Below, one piece after another: positions 1-5,914 of a stretch of DNA of 12,084 nucleotides; within the stretch, counting starts at the first letter, position 1; every line of letters begins with the position of its first letter. Under the pieces are notes generated by a model. That model was not told where the DNA came from. It was given only the letters and a program-made list of their open reading frames with translations, and searched no databases. The stretch comes from an uncultured Clostridia bacterium. GTDB taxonomy: Bacteria; Bacillota; Clostridia; UBA1381. The DNA lies in assembly GCA_944391255.1 (NCBI GenBank), contig CALXSW010000039.1, forward strand, positions 1 through 12,084, in the 5' to 3' direction. A program made the translations under genes and the position numbers.

Positions 1-418
1 CTGTAGCGCCTGCTTCAGCTTCTGCTCTCATTTCAAGGTTCTTCTTTGTTGAAGGTGAAACAACCTCACCCAACAATTCAGCGAACTTAGCAGCGTGCTC
101 AGCTTCTTCATAAGCAGCTCTCATATAATAATCGCCAACCTCTGGATAACCTTCTCTGAATGCAGCTCTTGCCATTGCTATATACATACCAACCTCTGTG
201 CATTCGCCTTCAAAGTTAGCCTTCAAGCCTTCGTATACTTCAGCGTCGATCTGATCCTTAGCGCCTACGCCGATAACATGCTCACATACAAAGTTAAGAG
301 CCTTTCCTTCTTCCATCTTTGTGAACTTTGAACCCGGTACTCCGCACTGTGGGCACTTTTCCGGTGCGCTGTCTCCTTCATGAACGTATCCGCATACAGG
401 ACATACATACTTTGCCAT
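1..418 (-). CDS. rbr: Reverse rubrerythrin (peroxide reductase), C-terminus cut by window edge
   Basis: Non-haem diiron protein that reduces hydrogen peroxide to water in the cytoplasm of anaerobes, taking electrons through its rubredoxin iron. The reading frame gives 139 residues and is still open at the left edge; I expect roughly 40 to 50 residues to be missing. The rubredoxin iron site comes first (Cys6, Cys9, Cys22, Cys25 in VCPVCGY and KCPQCG), the order of clostridial 'reverse' rubrerythrins rather than classical ones. A ferritin-like domain follows, with a first helix ligand in FEGECTE (about Glu72) and an ExxH pair (Glu105, His108 in EEAEH). A third helix (NLEMRAEAEAGAT) carries another likely ligand near Glu135. 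The start is an ATG 9 nt after a perfect AGGAGG (428-433). It lies 28 bp after the perR stop with no promoter between, so the two are probably cotranscribed. Codon choice (AAG, GCT) looks that of a highly expressed gene. Ligand assignments come from alignment by memory. Confidence 0.93.
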   Translation of the reverse strand, partial: MAKYVCPVCGYVHEGDSAPEKCPQCGVPGSKFTKMEEGKALNFVCEHVIGVGAKDQIDAEVYEGLKANFEGECTEVGMYIAMARAAFREGYPEVGDYYMRAAYEEAEHAAKFAELLGEVVSPSTKKNLEMRAEAEAGAT

Positions 419-446
419 AATCTTTTTCCTCCTGAAATAATTAATT

Positions 447-818
447 TTAATCTTTGCAATTATTGCATTTTCCGTAAAAAACAAGTGAATGACCGCTTAC
501 AGTAAAATCAGTTTCTTCTCTGACCTTATCATCCAGGTCACTTGTATCAAGCTCAAGGTCAAACACCCTTTTGCAATCGCTGCACACAAAATGACAATGC
601 GGCTCAACACATCCATCGTAATGTACGCTGTCATGATTGGTGTCAATTCGTAGGATAATACCGTTGTCACACAACAGGTTCAGATTACGATAAACTGTTC
701 CAAGACTGATTTTAGAATCCGTTTTACGCATCTCCATGTAAATCTCGTTTGCCGTAGGGTGTGATTTTGTGCTGCGCAATATTCTTAGCATTGATTCTCT
801 TTGCTTAGAGTAATTCAT
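447..818 (-). CDS. perR: PerR-type peroxide-sensing repressor (Fur family)
   Basis: Metal-dependent DNA-binding repressor, 123 residues. An N-terminal winged helix contains the recognition segment LGTVYRNLNLL, followed by the Fur dimerisation domain. Structural zinc ligands are the two CxxC pairs Cys79/Cys82 (CSDC) and Cys118/Cys121 (CNNC). By alignment with Bacillus subtilis PerR, all five ligands of the regulatory metal site are present: His20 (SHPTANE), Asp68 (HYDG), His74 and His76 (PHCH) and Asp87 (FDL). In PerR, His37 and His91 (here His20 and His74) are the residues oxidised by peroxide when iron is bound. I chose the ATG at 818 because GGAG (825-828) sits 6 nt before it; a TTG at 830 would add MEKI but would overlap that site. 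The rubrerythrin gene follows after 28 bp, supporting a peroxide role. Fur or Zur is the alternative; the retained PerR ligands and the partner gene favour PerR. Confidence 0.88.
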   Translation of the reverse strand: MNYSKQRESMLRILRSTKSHPTANEIYMEMRKTDSKISLGTVYRNLNLLCDNGIILRIDTNHDSVHYDGCVEPHCHFVCSDCKRVFDLELDTSDLDDKVREETDFTVSGHSLVFYGKCNNCKD

Positions 819-824
819 AATCTT

Positions 825-828
825 CTCC
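825..828 (-). promoter_or_regulatory. perR ribosome binding site that fixes the start
   Basis: On the minus strand GGAG is followed by AAGATT and then ATG at 818. The upstream in-frame TTG at 830 overlaps this GGAG and has no Shine-Dalgarno sequence of its own, so the shorter 123-residue protein is preferred. Confidence 0.75.
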
Positions 829-858
829 AATCCTAAAACAATAACGATTACTATATTT

Positions 859-886
859 ATTATACCATAAAAATATATTTTGTCAA
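859..886 (-). promoter_or_regulatory. perR-rbr promoter (sigma-A type, extended -10)
   Basis: Minus-strand TTGACA (881-886) is a perfect -35. After a 16-bp spacer comes a perfect TATAAT (859-864), preceded by TGG, which gives an extended -10. Transcription should begin near 852, about 33 nt before the perR ATG. The -10 lies inside a loose palindrome (TTTAT, 6 bp, ATAAA; 856-871) that could be an operator. I could not match it to the 15-bp PerR box consensus, so autoregulation is only an inference from the family. Confidence 0.8.
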
Positions 887-951
887 GTAGAATTTTAAAA
901 AATATACATTAAATTTATGGTAATATGGTTCTCTAATATTTATTACTATAT

Positions 952-1030
952 AAAAAAGACATAATCCTCCAAATCGTATTGTACTCACCCGAAAAAAACA
1001 CATTCCCGGGTGAGTTTAGAATTATGTCTT
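952..1030 (-). terminator. Nested hairpin terminator after mgsA (possibly bidirectional)
   Basis: Two nested perfect inverted repeats lie just after the mgsA stop (1034-1036). The outer 10-bp stem is AAGACATAAT (956-965) with ATTATGTCTT (1021-1030). The inner 9-bp stem is ACTCACCCG (983-991) with CGGGTGAGT (1007-1015), around a 15-nt loop. On the minus strand the outer stem runs into a T-rich tail (GTCTTTTTTAT), as expected for Rho-independent termination of minD-mgsA. On the plus strand the same structure is followed by TTATTTTTTT (1034-1043), so it may terminate in both directions. The 17-nt side of the internal loop carries GGAGG (minus) or CCTCC (plus). No gene reads toward it on the plus strand within the window. 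Confidence 0.75.
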
Positions 1031-1033
1031 ACT

Positions 1034-1438
1034 TTATTTTTTTGGATTTACTATGTCTCTCCAGTCAAGATCTCCGCGCTCAAGACCATGTATAAGTACT
1101 TCGGCAGTCGCGGAATTTGTAGCGATAGGTATATTATGCATATCGCAAAGTCTGAGCAGAGAAAATACATCTGGTTCATAATTTTCAGCGTTCAGCGGGT
1201 CGCGGAAAAACAATACGAGATCTATCTCATTATAAGCTATTCTCGCGCCTATCTGCTGATCTCCGCCCTGTGGTCCAGACAAAAATCTATAAACATTCAG
1301 TCCGGTATTTTCTGTTACGAGCTTTCCTGTAGTGCCTGTGGCATATAATGCATGCTTCTCCAGAATACCTTTATACGCAATACAGAACTGAACCATGAGC
1401 TCCTTCTTTTTATCATGTGCAATCAACGCAATATTCAC
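1034..1438 (-). CDS. mgsA: Methylglyoxal synthase
   Basis: Converts dihydroxyacetone phosphate to methylglyoxal and phosphate, a cytoplasmic bypass of lower glycolysis used when phosphate is scarce or sugar phosphates build up. The 134-residue length is normal for the family. Motifs in order: IALIAHD (His8, Asp9), the phosphate-binding ATGTTG loop (33-38), SGPQGGDQQIGA with the catalytic aspartate (Asp60, E. coli Asp71), FFRDPL (Asp80, E. coli Asp91), and PDV (Asp90, E. coli Asp101), then IPIATN. E. coli His98, an active-site residue, is replaced by Tyr87 in the stretch NAENYEPDV. The start is GTG at 1438, with AGGAGG (1447-1452) 8 nt upstream; no in-frame ATG fits better. It follows minD by 23 bp and is probably cotranscribed with it. 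In other clostridia mgsA also closes the mre-min-rodA cluster, as I recall it. Confidence 0.93.
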   Translation of the reverse strand: MNIALIAHDKKKELMVQFCIAYKGILEKHALYATGTTGKLVTENTGLNVYRFLSGPQGGDQQIGARIAYNEIDLVLFFRDPLNAENYEPDVFSLLRLCDMHNIPIATNSATAEVLIHGLERGDLDWRDIVNPKK

Positions 1439-1461
1439 AGAATATGCCTCCTCTCAAAATG

Positions 1462-2256
1462 TCATCGCCCTAAAACAATTTCTTTCAGCTTTTTCCAAAA
1501 ACCTGACTTATAAAACCTATCAAAAGACATAATTGGTACCTGATTGCCGGCGAGTCTTTCACTGATATTAGAAAAAGCCTTGCCCGCACCTTCACCGCTC
1601 ATAAGCGGCTGTCCTTTGATCATTGACACTGCAACAGACTCATCTTCCGGAATAATGCCCAGAAGTGGTATCGACAAAACATCGATACAGTCGTCAACAT
1701 TCATCATTATTTTGCTTTCGATCAATTCCGGCTTTATTCTGTTTATTACAAGGCGTATCATATCTACGCCCAGATTTTCGAGTTCAGTTATGACCCTGTC
1801 AGCATCACGCAGCGACGAGGTCTCAGCAAATGCGACTATCACCGCTTCATCTGCATACCGCGCTGCAAACATAAATCCATCTCCCATGCCTGCCGGCGCA
1901 TCGGCAATGACGTAATCAAACCTATTTTTCATGTTTTCCCAAAATGCCGCCGTTCTCTCCTCATCAAAATCGGCAGTGGGAACTGACTGAGGCGCCGCAA
2001 CGAAATAAAGATTTTCCTGCATCGGACTCTTTATAAGGATATCGTCGAATTCCATTGAACCGTTTATATAATCAGAATAATCAAATACTATACTGCTCTC
2101 CAATCCCAGCGCAATATCAAGATTTCTGAATCCGGCATCGGCATCAACAAGAGCCGTAAGATATCCCTTGTCCGCGAGGTTCGCTCCTATATGTGATGTG
2201 ACTGTGGTTTTGCCTGTACCGCCTTTCCCTGATGCAATTATTATCAGTTTACCCAT
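1462..2256 (-). CDS. minD: MinD-type septum-site ATPase
   Basis: Membrane-associated ATPase of the MinD/ParA family that in most bacteria positions the division septum by recruiting MinC to the membrane. The 264 residues show a deviant Walker A loop (GKGGTGKTT, 10-18, with the signature lysine Lys11), switch I VDADAGFRNLD (37-47), a Walker B-like DAPAG (119-123), and SSLRDADR (147-154). The last matches E. coli SSVRDSDR, the surface that binds MinC and MinE. GIIPEDESV (200-208) is also typical. The C-terminus (FYKSGFWKKLKEIVLGR, 248-264) is a basic amphipathic helix like the MinD membrane-targeting sequence. The ATG has GGAG (2264-2267) 7 nt upstream. Neither minC, minE nor rodA is adjacent: mrdA lies upstream across a 137-bp gap and mgsA follows after 23 bp. 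A MinD-like ATPase with another role cannot be excluded. Confidence 0.85.
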   Translation of the reverse strand: MGKLIIIASGKGGTGKTTVTSHIGANLADKGYLTALVDADAGFRNLDIALGLESSIVFDYSDYINGSMEFDDILIKSPMQENLYFVAAPQSVPTADFDEERTAAFWENMKNRFDYVIADAPAGMGDGFMFAARYADEAVIVAFAETSSLRDADRVITELENLGVDMIRLVINRIKPELIESKIMMNVDDCIDVLSIPLLGIIPEDESVAVSMIKGQPLMSGEGAGKAFSNISERLAGNQVPIMSFDRFYKSGFWKKLKEIVLGR

Positions 2257-2258
2257 AA

Positions 2259-2284
2259 AATGTCTCCATATAATGTCTCTATAT
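2259..2284 (-). repeat. 13-bp tandem repeat spanning the minD ribosome binding site
   Basis: On the plus strand AATGTCTCCATAT (2259-2271) is followed directly by AATGTCTCTATAT (2272-2284), 12 of 13 bases identical. On the minus strand the copy nearer the gene carries GGAG, the working Shine-Dalgarno sequence; the farther copy carries AGAG. The pair fills the space between the promoter -10 and the minD ATG. Confidence 0.8.
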
Positions 2285-2285
2285 T

Positions 2286-2313
2286 ATTATATCATATTTT
2301 TTTTATTTGTAAA
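2286..2313 (-). promoter_or_regulatory. minD-mgsA promoter
   Basis: Minus-strand TTTACA (2308-2313), a 16-bp spacer, then a perfect TATAAT (2286-2291) preceded by TGA, giving an extended -10. The predicted start near 2279 leaves a leader of about 23 nt. This would let minD and mgsA be transcribed independently of the upstream mre-mrdA run. Confidence 0.65.
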
Positions 2314-2329
2314 TGTTTTATTTTGTAAA

Positions 2330-2343
2330 ATTATACCATAAAA
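2330..2343 (-). promoter_or_regulatory. Possible second extended -10 upstream of minD
   Basis: Minus-strand TTTTATGGTATAAT is a TGG-extended TATAAT (2330-2335) lacking a recognisable -35. The same 14 bases occur at the perR promoter (859-872). It may be a second, upstream promoter for minD, or a shared regulator site; AT-rich chance similarity remains possible. Confidence 0.4.
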
Positions 2344-2361
2344 TTTTGGTGTATTTTCACA

Positions 2362-2394
2362 ATCGCCATATAAATGCAAAATCAATATGGCGAT
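2362..2394. repeat. Perfect 10-bp inverted repeat at the mrdA stop
   Basis: ATCGCCATAT (2362-2371) and ATATGGCGAT (2385-2394) are exact reverse complements around a 13-nt loop; the right arm reaches the last base of the mrdA stop codon. No T-run follows on either strand, so it is not a canonical Rho-independent terminator. It could be a weak terminator, a 3' mRNA-protecting stem for mrdA, or an operator for the minD promoters. Confidence 0.7.
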
Positions 2395-4460
2395 CAAGGT
2401 GTGAGGTCATAATTATTTGTCTGATCAGCGCTGTTTTCATCTGTTTCAGGGAAGAAATACGCGTCAAACACATCTCTCGCAACCTGACCGGCATTAGTTC
2501 CACGCACACCATGCTCAAGCACTACCGCCACCGCTATCTTAGGATCATCGAACGGCGCAAATGCCATAAAGATAGCGTTATTCGATCCGCTGCCGAGCTG
2601 AGCAGTACCTGTTTTACCTCCGACCTGTATAGGATATCCTTCAAATATAGAGCTTGCGCTTCCCTCGTCTACAACCTTTTTCATACCGTCATGTATCATC
2701 TGAAGCGCTTCTTCTGAAATATCTATTTCTTCTTCAACCTGCGGCTTAAACTCCTCTACAAGCGATCCGTCTACAGATGAGCGTATGCTCTTTATAAGAT
2801 TTACCTTATATCTCGTGCCGCCGTTTGCAAGAGTAGCGCAGTAGTTTGCAAGCTGAACAGGCGTAAACAAGCTGTAGGACTGTCCTATCGCCGCCTGTAT
2901 AGTGTCACCGTCAAACCAGTCACGCGACACAACATCCTCAACGACCTCCGCCTTATACTCAGGGCTTGCCATATGTCCGCTCGCTTCCTCTGTAAGCTCT
3001 ATGCCAGTATACTCTCCCAATCCGAATTTCTTCGCATACTCATCAAGCTTATCTATTCCAAGTCTTCTTCCCAGCTCATAGAAAAATACGTTACATGAAT
3101 TTTCTATCGCCTCTGTCAGATTCTGTTTGCCATGCGTAAGATGATTTTCTGACCAGATCCAGCATACAGGCTGATAGTCCTCAAAATATCTGTATACTCC
3201 CGTACATTCTATCGTTTCATTCAGCGACAGATTATTAGTCTGCACTCCCGCAATAGCCGCAAGAGGCTTAAACGTTGAACCCGGACTGTACAATCCCGAT
3301 ACTGCCCTGTTTATCATCGGGTTAGACTTATTTTCTATAAGACTCGCGTAATCCTCATCAAACCTTGACATATCATAAGTAGGATATGACGCCATAGCCA
3401 GACAATCCCCCGTATTCACATCAAGAACTACAGCCGCTCCGGCATTACAGTCGTTTCCTATAGATTTTATTTTTGATTCCAGAGATTTCTCAAGTGTTTC
3501 CTGCAAGTCTTTATCTATAGTAAGCATAATATAGTTTCCCGGCACAGGATCTACTTCTTCTATAAGCTCGACATCTTCACCGTCTATATTGGTGCTTGTA
3601 CCCTTCATGCCGTCCTTGCCGCGCAGATATTCCTCCGCCCAGCGCTCTATTCCCTGCTTTCCTATGATATCGTTTATGCCGTATCCCTTAGAGCTGTTCG
3701 CTTCATATTCCTCGCTCGAGATCTTTCCGACTCTGCCCAATATATGAGTTGCAAGTCCCGGATAATTATACGTTCTGACATAATCCTCCGATATATCAAT
3801 TCCCGGCAGGTAGTCCCTCAGCTCTTTAAGCTGAGTTACAGCGCTTATATCTATGTCAGTCGCGATCGTCACCGGCGTTGATGCCGAATATCCGTTCACA
3901 TCAGCCTCATATCTGACGCCTATTATACGTCTTATATGCTCATCATAAAGTGATCCGCTTACTCCGTATATGGACTGATATGTATACATAACATCATCAG
4001 CGCTCATACTGCTGTTTATATACTTATCAATATACTTATTCGACTCAAACCACTGCTCTTTCTCATCATCAGTGCTTCCGCTGTTGTTTTTATCCTCAAA
4101 TGTGAATGAGTACGGGGTTGTTTCGGATATAGGCAAAGAGTCGTCTATACTGCTTCCGGTCGTATATAATATCTCCACAACCTTGCTTATAACATTATTC
4201 AGCTCGTCATTGTCTATATCGCTTTTTCTTATGACTACAGAATATCCCACTTTATTTCCGACAAGAGGATTTCCGTAACAGTCAAGTATGTCGCCTCTCG
4301 GCGCTTTTGTCGTTACGCTCGTTGAAAGCCTTGCATTCGCTGTTTCAAGATATTTTCTTCCGTCAATTATCTGAAGCTCAAACAGCCGCGCAAATATAGC
4401 CACGACCATCACAGCCATAACTATTTTTAAAATCATAAATCTGTATTTACTGTTCGGCAT
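2394..4460 (-). CDS. mrdA: Penicillin-binding protein 2, class B transpeptidase of the elongation machinery
   Basis: Cross-links peptidoglycan on the outer face of the membrane during side-wall growth, with RodA as its usual glycosyltransferase partner. The 688 residues begin with a single membrane anchor (about 9-26), then the class B dimerisation region with APRGDILD (53-60). A long Ser- and Asp-rich segment (about 100-160) follows within the head or pedestal region. The transpeptidase domain runs from about 335 to 670 and holds all three catalytic motifs: STFK with nucleophile Ser395 (395-398), SCN (455-457) and KTG (616-618). The ATG has AAAGGA (4472-4477) 11 nt upstream, a rather long spacing. 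It follows mreD by 33 bp. rodA is not found beside it, so the partner must lie elsewhere. At 688 residues it is somewhat longer than E. coli PBP2 (633), mostly from the acidic insert. A cell-division PBP is the alternative, but the mreBCD context argues for PBP2. Confidence 0.93.
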   Translation of the reverse strand: MPNSKYRFMILKIVMAVMVVAIFARLFELQIIDGRKYLETANARLSTSVTTKAPRGDILDCYGNPLVGNKVGYSVVIRKSDIDNDELNNVISKVVEILYTTGSSIDDSLPISETTPYSFTFEDKNNSGSTDDEKEQWFESNKYIDKYINSSMSADDVMYTYQSIYGVSGSLYDEHIRRIIGVRYEADVNGYSASTPVTIATDIDISAVTQLKELRDYLPGIDISEDYVRTYNYPGLATHILGRVGKISSEEYEANSSKGYGINDIIGKQGIERWAEEYLRGKDGMKGTSTNIDGEDVELIEEVDPVPGNYIMLTIDKDLQETLEKSLESKIKSIGNDCNAGAAVVLDVNTGDCLAMASYPTYDMSRFDEDYASLIENKSNPMINRAVSGLYSPGSTFKPLAAIAGVQTNNLSLNETIECTGVYRYFEDYQPVCWIWSENHLTHGKQNLTEAIENSCNVFFYELGRRLGIDKLDEYAKKFGLGEYTGIELTEEASGHMASPEYKAEVVEDVVSRDWFDGDTIQAAIGQSYSLFTPVQLANYCATLANGGTRYKVNLIKSIRSSVDGSLVEEFKPQVEEEIDISEEALQMIHDGMKKVVDEGSASSIFEGYPIQVGGKTGTAQLGSGSNNAIFMAFAPFDDPKIAVAVVLEHGVRGTNAGQVARDVFDAYFFPETDENSADQTNNYDLTP

Positions 4461-4493
4461 TCTCGCACAAGTCCTTTCTTACAAATCTCATTA

Positions 4494-5000
4494 TCACATT
4501 ATCAGCAGCTTTTTCTCGGTACGCTCTCTGAAAAATGTTACGCCCATCAGCGGATACATCACCGCGGCAGCTATTACAGTATACACAGCGCGCGGTATTA
4601 TTTCCATATACAGCGAATTCAGATCTATCGTTCTAAGAGCAACAAAGCAGCCCGCGGCGCTCATAAGAACAACAGCCAAAGCTATAACTATTTCGCATCT
4701 CACAACACCGTGTATAAATTTAGCAGTATTCTTCAGATAAAACGCTATTATTGACGCCACGCCTATAACAATAACTGATATAGGGAAAATGCTTGCAAGC
4801 ATACTTCCTGAAACAATACCGCATATGACCATTATATACGAGGCTGACGCAAAGCTTTTTTCGCGAAACGCGTATATGACCGCAAATGAAAGCATAAGCT
4901 CAGGCATGACACCATTTATTTTTATAAGCCCCGCAAACACTGTGCTTAATATATACATAACAAGAAGCCATACTATAATCTTTATAATCTTTACAGGCAT
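4494..5000 (-). CDS. mreD: Rod shape-determining protein MreD
   Basis: Small integral membrane protein of the elongation complex, linking MreC and the PBP2/RodA synthase. With the ATG at 5000 it has 168 residues, a usual length for MreD. The sequence is almost wholly hydrophobic, with about five membrane segments (roughly residues 4-25, 28-44, 51-80, 97-118 and 133-155), and ends in a basic tail (FFRERTEKK). An ATG at 5018 would add six residues (MKGSLF), but it has no Shine-Dalgarno sequence, while AAAGGA overlapping that ATG serves the ATG at 5000. Sequence conservation in MreD is low, so the call rests on the hydrophobic profile and on its position between mreC (55 bp upstream) and mrdA (33 bp downstream). 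Confidence 0.9.
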   Translation of the reverse strand: MPVKIIKIIVWLLVMYILSTVFAGLIKINGVMPELMLSFAVIYAFREKSFASASYIMVICGIVSGSMLASIFPISVIVIGVASIIAFYLKNTAKFIHGVVRCEIVIALAVVLMSAAGCFVALRTIDLNSLYMEIIPRAVYTVIAAAVMYPLMGVTFFRERTEKKLLIM

Positions 5001-5009
5001 AAACAAAGA

Positions 5010-5015
5010 TCCTTT
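5010..5015 (-). promoter_or_regulatory. mreD ribosome binding site that fixes the start
   Basis: AAAGGA lies 9 nt before the ATG at 5000 and overlaps the alternative ATG at 5018, whose own upstream sequence (GTACATAAAACAT) has no Shine-Dalgarno match. The shorter start is therefore preferred. Confidence 0.65.
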
Positions 5016-5055
5016 CATATGTTTTATGTACCGGTCAAAAAACTTAAACCGGATA

Positions 5056-5883
5056 TCAGCCGCCCACAGCTCCGTTTATGACAAGTACATCCTGAAGACT
5101 GTCAAATTCCACCGCCGGAGATACGACAGCATTTATCAGGCTGCCCGTGCTGTCAGCAGAGATATTTATTATCGTGCCTATTACAAGACCGGGCGGATAT
5201 ATTCCGCCTGTTCCGGAAGTTTCAACCACATCGTCTATTATTACAGGAGTGCTTCTGTCAAGGAATGTCAGCTGACACTGCATCTGACGCGAGAGCTGCT
5301 CGTCGCCCTCGACAAGTCCGTTTCCGCCCGTTCTTGAAATACGTATTCCTATAGCGGCAGAAGGATCAAGCAGCGTTGTCACCACTGAATATGTCGGACC
5401 TACTTCTGTTACTCGTCCTACTACACCTTCAGGCGTTATTACAGCGTTTCCAACGCTTATTCCATTTACAGCGCCTTTGTTTATCTCAACAGTATCATAC
5501 CAGTTACTGTCCGAATATGCGATCACCCTCGCCGCCACAGTTGAATATTGCGTCATAGAATCCTGAAGATCAAGCAGCGCCTTAAGCCGCTCATTCTCTT
5601 CTCTGTATACAGCTACATCTCTGTTCTGCCTTTTCAATTCAATATTTTCAGCCTCAAGCCGTTCGTTATCAGCCTTATACGCGCGCATATCTATGATGAA
5701 ATCCCTAAACCCCGTTACCTCACCGGCAATATAAGAAAAACCTGTTCTTATAGGCGACGTGACCGTTCTTATGCCGACCGTGATCGGATTTTCGCCCATA
5801 AAATGCTCAAGCACAAAGCTCGCCGCGGCAATTATCGCTATCACAATAATTGTAATTCTCCACTTCTTTAAGAAAAAAGACAT
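5056..5883 (-). CDS. mreC: Rod shape-determining protein MreC
   Basis: Membrane-anchored scaffold of the elongation machinery that activates PBP2 outside the cell. The 275 residues start with a short cytoplasmic basic stretch and one membrane segment (about 10-27). A coiled coil follows (about 66-106, with NERLEAENIELKRQ and ENERLKALLDL), then the paired beta-barrel MreC domain (about 110-272, with SNWYDTVEINKG, VVGRV and GLVIG). The ATG at 5883 has a perfect GGAGGA 5 nt upstream; a longer frame to 5928 would add 15 residues but would read through that site and the preceding spacer. It follows mreB by 85 bp containing a strong hairpin, which may lower its expression relative to mreB. mreD follows after 55 bp. 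Confidence 0.94.
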   Translation of the reverse strand: MSFFLKKWRITIIVIAIIAAASFVLEHFMGENPITVGIRTVTSPIRTGFSYIAGEVTGFRDFIIDMRAYKADNERLEAENIELKRQNRDVAVYREENERLKALLDLQDSMTQYSTVAARVIAYSDSNWYDTVEINKGAVNGISVGNAVITPEGVVGRVTEVGPTYSVVTTLLDPSAAIGIRISRTGGNGLVEGDEQLSRQMQCQLTFLDRSTPVIIDDVVETSGTGGIYPPGLVIGTIINISADSTGSLINAVVSPAVEFDSLQDVLVINGAVGG

Positions 5884-5888
5884 TTTGT

Positions 5889-5894
5889 TCCTCC
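5889..5894 (-). promoter_or_regulatory. mreC ribosome binding site that fixes the start
   Basis: GGAGGA followed by ACAAA and ATG at 5883. This near-ideal site rules in favour of the 275-residue MreC over the start at 5928. Confidence 0.8.
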
Positions 5895-5914
5895 AGCATT
5901 TAAAATTCCGCCTC

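Noticed and set aside
819..830. Upstream TTG start for perR adding MEKI
   Set aside because: The TTG overlaps the GGAG that serves the ATG at 818, and it has no ribosome binding site of its own.
840..875. A consensus PerR box in the perR promoter
   Set aside because: The AT-rich stretch contains only a loose palindrome; base-by-base comparison with the 15-bp Bacillus consensus fails in the right half, so I do not claim a site.
933..962. Nine-codon minus-strand frame (MSFLYSNKY) with GGAGG 3 nt before its ATG
   Set aside because: It lies inside the outer stem and T-run of the mgsA terminator, the Shine-Dalgarno spacing is too short, and the peptide has no features; the GGAGG is better seen as part of the internal loop.
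1010..1348. Long plus-strand open frame opposite mgsA
   Set aside because: It is antisense to a clear methylglyoxal synthase gene, with no ribosome binding site and no recognisable protein pattern.
5031..5052. CCGGT/ACCGG inverted repeat between mreC and mreD
   Set aside because: Only 5 bp with a 12-nt loop and no T-run on the transcribed strand; too weak to call a structure.
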